Of a stretch of DNA of 64,000 nucleotides, positions 58,176-64,000 are shown piece after piece; positions within the stretch are counted from its first letter, which is position 1, and each line of letters starts with the position of its first letter. The notes beneath the pieces are model-generated. The model made no database searches. It had not been told where the DNA came from and worked only from the letters and a program-made list of their open reading frames with translations. The position numbers and the translations under genes were made by a program. The stretch spans positions 248,001 through 312,000 of the forward strand of contig NZ_VZPP01000007.1 of the NCBI RefSeq assembly GCF_008801475.1, written 5' to 3'. The stretch is from Pseudomonas moorei (lineage in GTDB: Bacteria; Pseudomonadota; Gammaproteobacteria; Pseudomonadales; Pseudomonadaceae).

Positions 58176-59300
58176 ATGAGTGCAGTGAACAAAGTTCTGA
58201 TTGTGGGCGGTGGTATCGGTGGCTTGTGTGCGGCCATCGCGCTGCGGCGCAAGGGCATTGAGGTCGATCTGATCGAACTCAAGTCAGAGTGGACCGTTTA
58301 CGGCGTCGGCATCATCCAGCAAAGCAACGTGGTTCGCGAAATGGCCAGGCTGGGCGTGCTCGACGGTTATCTCGATGCCGCGTACGCCTTTGAAGACGTC
58401 GCCATTTATGGCCCGGCCGGCCAGCAACTGGCGCGCATCCCGGGGCAGCGACTGGCCGGGCCCGAGTATCCGGCGAACGTGGGCATCTCGCGTCTGGCCT
58501 TGCACAAGGTCCTCAGTGAAACCGCCCTTGAGCTGGGCGCCAGGGTTCGCCTGGGGCTCAGTGTGGAGTCCCTGGCGGACCAGGGCGACAGTGTGGATGT
58601 GCTGTTTACCGATGGCAGTCGCGGTGACTACGACCTGGTGGTCGGCGCAGACGGTCTGTTCTCCAGGGTCCGCCATCTGCTGTTCGGCGACAGCTACACA
58701 CCGCGCTTCACTGGCCAAGCGGTATGGCGCTACAACTTCCCTCGTGCGCCGCAAATCGATCACCTGGCCAACTATCAGAGCGCCGAGGGCAATGCCGGCC
58801 TGGTGCCGCTGGCGGGTGACCTGATGTACCTGTTCCTGACGTCCCATGAACCGTCCAACCCCTGGATGGACCCCGCGACGCTGGCCGAGCAAATGCGTCA
58901 GCGCTTGCAGGGTTTTACCGGCCTGATCGGTGAACTGCGCGACCAGATCAGCGACAGCAGCCAGGTGGTGTACAAGCCGATGGAAGTGGTGTTCGTCGAC
59001 GAGCCCTGGTATCGCGGGCGCGTGCTGTTGATCGGTGACGCCGCCCACGCCACCACGCCGCACCTGGGCCAGGGCGCCGGCATGGCGATCGAAGACGCCA
59101 TCGTGCTCAGTGAAGAACTGACGGGCGACGGCGGTGTTGAACAACAGCTCCAGCGCTTCATGGCGCGCCGTTTCGAGCGCTGCAAGTACATCAGCGAAAG
59201 CTCGATCCTCGCTGGCGACAAGGAAATGCAGCACGACCGCGAGTTCGACCGCATTGGCCTGGTCAAGCAGATGCTCGCTCGCACGGCGGAGCCCATCTGA
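58176..59300 (+). CDS. FAD-dependent monooxygenase (PHBH family)
   Basis: A 374-residue single-component flavin monooxygenase. FAD motif GGGIGGLCAAIAL (11-23), the DG motif DLVVGADGLFSRVR and the GD motif LIGDAAHATTPHLGQGAGMA are all present. It hydroxylates an aromatic or heteroaromatic ring with NAD(P)H and oxygen. In the pathway it would prepare the diol used by the extradiol dioxygenase. Its own element B upstream gives it direct LysR control, separate from the dioxygenase promoter. Substrate unknown. Confidence 0.9.
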   Translation: MSAVNKVLIVGGGIGGLCAAIALRRKGIEVDLIELKSEWTVYGVGIIQQSNVVREMARLGVLDGYLDAAYAFEDVAIYGPAGQQLARIPGQRLAGPEYPANVGISRLALHKVLSETALELGARVRLGLSVESLADQGDSVDVLFTDGSRGDYDLVVGADGLFSRVRHLLFGDSYTPRFTGQAVWRYNFPRAPQIDHLANYQSAEGNAGLVPLAGDLMYLFLTSHEPSNPWMDPATLAEQMRQRLQGFTGLIGELRDQISDSSQVVYKPMEVVFVDEPWYRGRVLLIGDAAHATTPHLGQGAGMAIEDAIVLSEELTGDGGVEQQLQRFMARRFERCKYISESSILAGDKEMQHDREFDRIGLVKQMLARTAEPI

Positions 59301-59357
59301 TTCGAATCTGCAGCACCTCCACAGCAGTTACCACTATAAAAACAAGAGGTTAACGCG

Positions 59358-61055
59358 ATGGTCAGCTCCACGACTGCGACGCTTGCGCGCCGCCCGGTCA
59401 GCACGTCTGCACCCTTTGGTTTCAGTTTGGCCGCGGCCCTGGTTCTGTTCAGCCAGGCGGCCCATGCCTTTCAGGTGGATACCGGCAATCCGGATTTCAG
59501 CCTGCGTTGGGATAACACGGTGAAGTACAGCGCCGCTTGGCGAACCGAGAATCCCAGCAGCAAACTGACCCAGGGGCAGGTGGCACTCAATCAGGACGAC
59601 GGTGATCGCGCCTTCAAAAAAGGCCTGATCTCCAACCGCATGGACATCCTTTCCGAGCTGGATATGTCGTTCAAAAACGTCGGCGCGCGCCTCAGTGGTG
59701 CGGCCTGGTACGACACCGAATACCAGCAAGACAACGATAACAACGATCCAACACGCGCCAACGCACGCTCCGTGGCCTACGACCAATTCACCGATGACAC
59801 CCGCCAGCTGCATGGCGGTAACGGTGAATTGCTCGATGCCTTTGTGTACTGGAACGGCGAAGTGGCCGACCGCGCGACGTCCGTGCGTGCCGGCCGCCAC
59901 GGCTTGATCTGGGGCGAAAGCCTGTTCTTCGGCAACAACGGCATTGCCGGAGGCATGGCGCCGGTCGACGTGGTCAAGGCGCAGTCGGTGCCCAACACCC
60001 AGTTCAAGGAGATCACCCGGCCGGTCAATCAACTCTCGGGCACCTTCCAACTGACCGATGACGTGTCGCTCGGCGCGTTCTACCAGTTCGAATGGGAAGA
60101 GACACGCCTGCCGGGTGCCGGCAGTTATTTCTCCAACAGTGACACCATTGGTGAAGGCAATGAACGCCTGATCGTGGGCGCACCCTTTCCCACCTTCCTG
60201 GGGGGCAATCCCGACAGCCCGGCGGCGTTCTTCCACGGCAAGGACGAAGACGCGCGCAACACCGGGCAGGGCGGCTTGCAGTTGAAGTACAACGCAGAGA
60301 CCGTTGAATACGGCCTGTATGCGATCCAGTACCACGACAAAACCCCCAAGCTGTACCTGAAACCGTCCACCGGTACGCCGAACTTCAGCACCGGACAAAT
60401 CGGCGACTACTACTGGGTCTACCCGGAAGACATCCGCGCCTTGGGTACCAGTTTCTCGACGACTGTCGATGAATACAGCTTTGCCGGTGAAGCGTCGATG
60501 CGCTGGAACATGCCGCTGGTGTCCAACGGTGTCACCGTCCTGCCGGGTGTGGAGGCTGACAACGACAGCCATCCGCTGTACGCCGTCGGCCGTACGGCTC
60601 ACGTCAACCTCAATGTGCTGGCTTCGTTCGGGCCGAACTTCCTTGCCCAGGAGTCCGCCTTTGTCGGTGAGGTCGCCTGGAACCGTCTGCTCAGCGTGAC
60701 CAAAAACCACGACGCCCTCGACCCCAATGCCACCCGCGACGGCCTCGGCATGAAGATGGTTTACACGCCGACCTACCGCCAGTTCTTCCCCGGCATCGAT
60801 ATCAGCATTCCGGTTGGCCTGAGCTATTTCCCGATGGGTAAATCGGCGGTTGTCAGCTCTTTCGGGCCAGACAACGGCGGCGATATGAACATCGGCATTA
60901 CCGCCACCTACCTGGACCGCATTACCGCGGGCCTGACGTACACGCACTACTACGGCCCCGAGAACACCAACCTCGACGCGGCCAGCCAGTTCAATTACGA
61001 GCAATCGCTGAAAGACCGGGATTACCTGGCTTTCTCCGTCAAGACCACGTTTTAA
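59358..61055 (+). CDS. DUF1302 family outer-membrane protein, copy 2
   Basis: A 565-residue paralogue of the protein at 38573. The signal peptide runs to about residue 37 (AAALVLFSQAAHAF) and the mature start is QVDTGNPDFSLRWDNTVKYS. The C-terminus DYLAFSVKTTF is again an aromatic barrel end. It opens a block DUF1302-DUF1329-YCF48-RND, 57 bp after the monooxygenase. No LysR element lies before it, so it may be read through from the monooxygenase transcript. Substrate uptake or trafficking across the outer membrane is the expected role. Confidence 0.88.
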   Translation: MVSSTTATLARRPVSTSAPFGFSLAAALVLFSQAAHAFQVDTGNPDFSLRWDNTVKYSAAWRTENPSSKLTQGQVALNQDDGDRAFKKGLISNRMDILSELDMSFKNVGARLSGAAWYDTEYQQDNDNNDPTRANARSVAYDQFTDDTRQLHGGNGELLDAFVYWNGEVADRATSVRAGRHGLIWGESLFFGNNGIAGGMAPVDVVKAQSVPNTQFKEITRPVNQLSGTFQLTDDVSLGAFYQFEWEETRLPGAGSYFSNSDTIGEGNERLIVGAPFPTFLGGNPDSPAAFFHGKDEDARNTGQGGLQLKYNAETVEYGLYAIQYHDKTPKLYLKPSTGTPNFSTGQIGDYYWVYPEDIRALGTSFSTTVDEYSFAGEASMRWNMPLVSNGVTVLPGVEADNDSHPLYAVGRTAHVNLNVLASFGPNFLAQESAFVGEVAWNRLLSVTKNHDALDPNATRDGLGMKMVYTPTYRQFFPGIDISIPVGLSYFPMGKSAVVSSFGPDNGGDMNIGITATYLDRITAGLTYTHYYGPENTNLDAASQFNYEQSLKDRDYLAFSVKTTF

Positions 61056-61067
61056 GAGGACTTGCGC

Positions 61068-62456
61068 ATGATCCATAACAAGAAAACCGGAGCCTTCAAG
61101 CTCAAAGCCCTTTGCCTTGCACTGCTCGGCGGCCTGGCCATTTGCAGCCAACTGACGATGGCTGCCACGGCTGAGGAAGCGAGCAAACTGTCCAAAAACC
61201 TCACGCCTCTAGGAGCCGAACGCGCCGGCAATGCCGACGGCACCATTCCTGCCTGGGACGGTGGTTACACCAAGGTCGACCCTTCGTACAAGGAAGGCGG
61301 AAAACGTTCCGATCCGTTTGCCGCGGACAAGCCGCTGTTCAGCATTACCTCGAAAAATCTTGCGCAATACGCCGGCAAGCTCAGCGCCGGCACCCTGGAA
61401 ATGTTCAAGCGTTTCCCGGAGACCTATCGCATCGATGTCTACCCAACCCGTCGTAGCGCCGCGGCGCCGCAGTGGGTGTATGACAACACGCTGAAAAACG
61501 CCACCCGCGCCAAACTGGTCGACAGCAGCGCCGGTCCGGTGCCCCAGGGCGCGTATGGCGGTATCCCGTTTCCGGTCCCGCACAACGGGGCCGAAGCCAT
61601 GTGGAACCACCTGCTTAACTGGCGCGGCACCTCGGTGTCGATGCATTTTCGTCACTACTTGATGACCGCCGATGGCAAGCAGGTGTTGACCACTGACGGC
61701 CAGGCCATCCAGGAGATGCCGTATTACTACCAGGACGGTTCGCCGGAGTCGTTTGCAGGCGACTACTGGCTGTTCCGTCTGCTCAATATCGGGCCACCGC
61801 TGCGGGCCGGAGAGCAAATCATGGGGCGCACCAACATCAATGGCGACCTGTCCCAGGCGCACGTTTACCTGACCGGCCAGCGCCGCGTGCGCAAGCTGCC
61901 CAACGCCTGCTGCGATACGCCGACACCGGCGACTGCCGGGGTCATGTCGTTCGACGAGTTGAGCGTGTTCCAGGGACGCATGGACCGCTTCAACTGGAAA
62001 CTGGTGGGCAAGCAGGAGATGTATATCCCCTACAACACCAACAAGGTGCAAACCGCCGCCAAGCCTGAAGACCTGTTCCTCGCGCATCACATGAATCCGG
62101 ATTACGTGCGCTGGGAATTGCACCGGGTGTGGGTGGTCGAGGCGGACCTGGCACCGGGCAAACGTCACCAGTTGCCGAAGGGCCGTTACTACCTGGACGA
62201 GGACACCTGGCAGGCCATGCTGGGCGACCGCTGGGACGCCAACGGCCAGTTGGCCAAGACCCTGTGGTCGTTGCCGGCGGTCCTGCCGGACCTGCCCGCA
62301 CAGGCGCAATTGTCTTCGGGCTTTTACGACCTGACCTCCGGCGCCTGGTTCATCCAGAACGTCTACACGGGCCTGCCCGAACAGTACGGCATGGTGGATC
62401 GCTACAAGGCCTCCGAGTTTTCGCCGGCGGCGATGGCGGGTGCCGGGGTTCGTTGA
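61068..62456 (+). CDS. DUF1329 family protein, copy 2
   Basis: A 462-residue exported protein, paralogue of the one at 40432. A signal peptide spans the first 28 residues or so (LALLGGLAICSQLTMAA). The family block LSKNLTPLGAERAGNADG and TIPAWDGGYT follows. It starts at the ATG at 61068 with AAGAGGA before it; a TTG at 61062 is not used. 12 bp after DUF1302 copy 2. The two copies of the pair in one window belong to the two different regulons. Confidence 0.88.
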   Translation: MIHNKKTGAFKLKALCLALLGGLAICSQLTMAATAEEASKLSKNLTPLGAERAGNADGTIPAWDGGYTKVDPSYKEGGKRSDPFAADKPLFSITSKNLAQYAGKLSAGTLEMFKRFPETYRIDVYPTRRSAAAPQWVYDNTLKNATRAKLVDSSAGPVPQGAYGGIPFPVPHNGAEAMWNHLLNWRGTSVSMHFRHYLMTADGKQVLTTDGQAIQEMPYYYQDGSPESFAGDYWLFRLLNIGPPLRAGEQIMGRTNINGDLSQAHVYLTGQRRVRKLPNACCDTPTPATAGVMSFDELSVFQGRMDRFNWKLVGKQEMYIPYNTNKVQTAAKPEDLFLAHHMNPDYVRWELHRVWVVEADLAPGKRHQLPKGRYYLDEDTWQAMLGDRWDANGQLAKTLWSLPAVLPDLPAQAQLSSGFYDLTSGAWFIQNVYTGLPEQYGMVDRYKASEFSPAAMAGAGVR

Positions 62457-62462
62457 GTCAGA

Positions 62463-62492
62463 CCGGATCACGGTTCAAGGATCGTGATCCGG
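62463..62492 (+). other. Intercistronic hairpin
   Basis: Perfect 10-bp stem CCGGATCACG/CGTGATCCGG with a 10-base loop, 6 bp after the DUF1329 stop and 22 bp before the YCF48 start. Probably an mRNA processing or stability element inside the operon, since no T tract follows. Confidence 0.6.
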
Positions 62493-62514
62493 CTCACAGG
62501 TTTCGAGGTCGGTA

Positions 62515-63621
62515 ATGAACAGAATCTGTCAGGTAGTGGGTCGGCTGATGTGGCTGGTGGCCCTGCCGTTGGCGATGCCGTTGAGCCTCGCCCATGGCGC
62601 GGCGGTGACGGACGCGCTGAACACCCCGGCGATGCGGGCGCCGCAGGCACAGCATGCAGTGCTGCTGGACCTGGCTCGTGCGGGGACGCGATTGGTGGCG
62701 GTGGGGGAGCGGGGCATCGTGCTGCTTTCCGATGACAATGGCAAAAGCTGGCGTCAGGCCGAGGTGCCGGTGTCGGTGAGTCTGACGGCGGTGCAGTTTA
62801 TCGATGCCGATACGGGCTGGGCGGTCGGTCATGCCGGTGTCGTGCTCGTCTCCCGCGATGGGGGTGAACACTGGCGCTTGCAACTGGACGGAAACCGTGC
62901 GGCGCAACTTGAGTTGCAAGCCGCCAGGCAGCAACTGTCCACCGCGAGCGATCCCGACGCAGCCGCCGCACGCGTGCAGACGGCTGAGCGGTTCGTCAGC
63001 GAAGGCCAGGACAAACCCTTCCTCGCACTCAAGTTCGTCGATGAGCTGCACGGCCTGATTGTCGGTGCCTACGGCCTGGCATTCCACACGGACGATGGTG
63101 GCCGCACCTGGCAGTCGTTGATGGGCCGAATCGACAATCCGATGGGGGCTCATCTGTATGCCATTGCGCGGCAGGGCGAGCACTGGTTTGTCGCGGGCGA
63201 GCAGGGTTATCTGGCCCGTTCCGACGATGCCGGCCAGTCGTTCATGGCGCTCCAGAGCCCCTATGCCGGCAGCTTCTTTGCCCTGCAGATCCGCGACGAC
63301 GGGACATTGCTGGCGGCGGGTCTGAAGGGCAACGCGTTTGTCTCCAACGACTTGGGCGAAAGCTTCCAGCCCGCACCGGTTGCACTGCCCGTTTCCTTCA
63401 GCGATGCCATTCGCACCGACGACGGCCAACTGCTGCTGGTCAATCAGAGCGGCGCGTTGTTTCGCACCAGTGGCCAGTCGGGTGCGTTTCTGAAGCCTTA
63501 CGGCCAACCACTCGGCATACCGGTCGCCAGCGTGGTCGAGGCCGCGGACGGCAGTCTGGTGCTGGCGGGTTTCACCGGTTTGGCGCGGGTTTCGCCGCCC
63601 ACCGCTATTGCTTCGGAGTGA
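62515..63621 (+). CDS. YCF48-related (Asp-box beta-propeller) exported protein
   Basis: A 368-residue protein with signal peptide (about 1-29, ALPLAMPLSLAHGAA) and repeated Asp-box motifs: SDDNGKSW, SRDGGEHW, TDDGGRTW and SDDAGQSF. These form a seven- or six-bladed propeller like the photosystem assembly factor Ycf48. Here it lies between DUF1329 and an RND transporter in an operon seen around hydrophobic-substrate catabolic genes. It may be a periplasmic scaffold for the transporter. No catalytic function can be seen. Confidence 0.87.
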   Translation: MNRICQVVGRLMWLVALPLAMPLSLAHGAAVTDALNTPAMRAPQAQHAVLLDLARAGTRLVAVGERGIVLLSDDNGKSWRQAEVPVSVSLTAVQFIDADTGWAVGHAGVVLVSRDGGEHWRLQLDGNRAAQLELQAARQQLSTASDPDAAAARVQTAERFVSEGQDKPFLALKFVDELHGLIVGAYGLAFHTDDGGRTWQSLMGRIDNPMGAHLYAIARQGEHWFVAGEQGYLARSDDAGQSFMALQSPYAGSFFALQIRDDGTLLAAGLKGNAFVSNDLGESFQPAPVALPVSFSDAIRTDDGQLLLVNQSGALFRTSGQSGAFLKPYGQPLGIPVASVVEAADGSLVLAGFTGLARVSPPTAIASE

Positions 63622-63625
63622 GGTT

Positions 63626-64000
63626 ATGACGCCATTCGACAACGCCACGGCCAGCCTGGCGAATTTTGATCCACGTTCGGGCTCGGTGGTGGAGCGCACG
63701 CTGTTCAATCATCGCCTGTGGGTGCTGCTGGTCTGTGTTCTGACCACCCTGGTGTTGGGTTATCAAGCGACGCGTATCGAGCTGAACGCCAGCTTCGAGA
63801 AGATGATTCCGACCCAACAGCCCTACATCGCCAATTACCTTGAGCACCAGCAACAGCTGAGCGGCCTGGGCAATGCCTTGCGCATTGTGGTGGCCAACCG
63901 GCATGGCGATATCTACGACGCCGAGTACCTGAAAACCCTGCAAGCCATGAGCGATAAGCTGTACCTGTTGCCCGGCGTAGACCGTGCGTACATGAAGTCC
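63626..64000 (+). CDS. RND-family (MMPL-type) transporter, truncated by window edge
   Basis: The first 125 codons of a longer gene. A transmembrane segment (LWVLLVCVLTTLVLGYQATR) is followed by ELNASFEKMIPTQQPYIANY, the start of the first periplasmic loop of MMPL/RND carriers. It is 4 bp after the YCF48 gene. With DUF1302, DUF1329 and YCF48 it makes the usual block for moving hydrophobic molecules through the envelope. The rest lies outside the window. Confidence 0.82.
   Translation, partial: MTPFDNATASLANFDPRSGSVVERTLFNHRLWVLLVCVLTTLVLGYQATRIELNASFEKMIPTQQPYIANYLEHQQQLSGLGNALRIVVANRHGDIYDAEYLKTLQAMSDKLYLLPGVDRAYMKS

Noticed and set aside
1..64000. tRNA, rRNA, transposase, integrase or phage genes
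   Set aside because: Read for these on both strands and saw no convincing cloverleaf, rRNA signature or recombinase motif.

Overview
The window looks like chromosomal DNA of a fluorescent Pseudomonas (P. fluorescens group or a close relative). The reasons are the high GC content, the codon use, the many GGAGC-(N)-GCTCC type REP/REPIN palindromes between operons, and the gene families present. It holds 56 protein genes, one of them cut by the right edge. I see no rRNA, tRNA, CRISPR array or transposase. Everything here is metabolic and regulatory, mostly catabolic. No gap between genes exceeds 300 bases.

Region 1 (0.1-7.6 kb, minus strand) is a trans-4-hydroxy-L-proline catabolic cluster: an epimerase, a three-subunit D-hydroxyproline-type dehydrogenase, PAS-AraC and GntR regulators, and an aldehyde dehydrogenase. 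Region 2 (7.7-16.5 kb) is a LysR-controlled operon, pxpA-BCCP-biotin carboxylase-pxpB-pxpC-NCS1 permease. It reads like a split urea-carboxylase-type enzyme joined to a 5-oxoprolinase A subunit. An AraC regulator and a threonine dehydratase-like enzyme follow.

Region 3 (16.6-49.2 kb) is a large beta-oxidation-type island. It carries a periplasmic sulfatase, alcohol and aldehyde dehydrogenases, two acyl-CoA synthetases, an alpha-methylacyl-CoA racemase with its three catalytic residues, six acyl-CoA dehydrogenase genes (two of them adjacent, dissimilar pairs that may form heteromers), two crotonases, a split MaoC hydratase, two SCP2-type thiolases, SDRs, a PaaI thioesterase, a DUF1302/DUF1329 envelope pair, a TetR regulator and two large MalT-like LuxR regulators. 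The operons are tied together by a 17-bp palindrome, CCACCYGATNCGGGTGG, found in front of essentially every transcription unit including the sulfatase. The enzyme set resembles degradation of alpha-methyl-branched side chains (steroid, bile-acid or isoprenoid type). The substrate is not determined by the sequence.

Region 4 (49.2-64 kb) is a second catabolic island with a different regulatory signature: two NahR/NodD-type LysR regulators and five copies of a 47-bp double T-N11-A element, each pointing at a downstream gene. Its enzymes are an amidohydrolase, a GlcG/HbpS-like protein, an NTF2-like protein, an alpha/beta hydrolase of the pseudooxynicotine-hydrolase type, a type I extradiol (VOC) dioxygenase, a small Rieske protein and a PHBH-type FAD monooxygenase. 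A second DUF1302-DUF1329-YCF48-RND transporter block follows. Together this suggests an oxidative ring-opening pathway for an unidentified aromatic or heteroaromatic compound. I regard the two paired regulator/operator systems (regions 3 and 4) as the most interesting content of the window.
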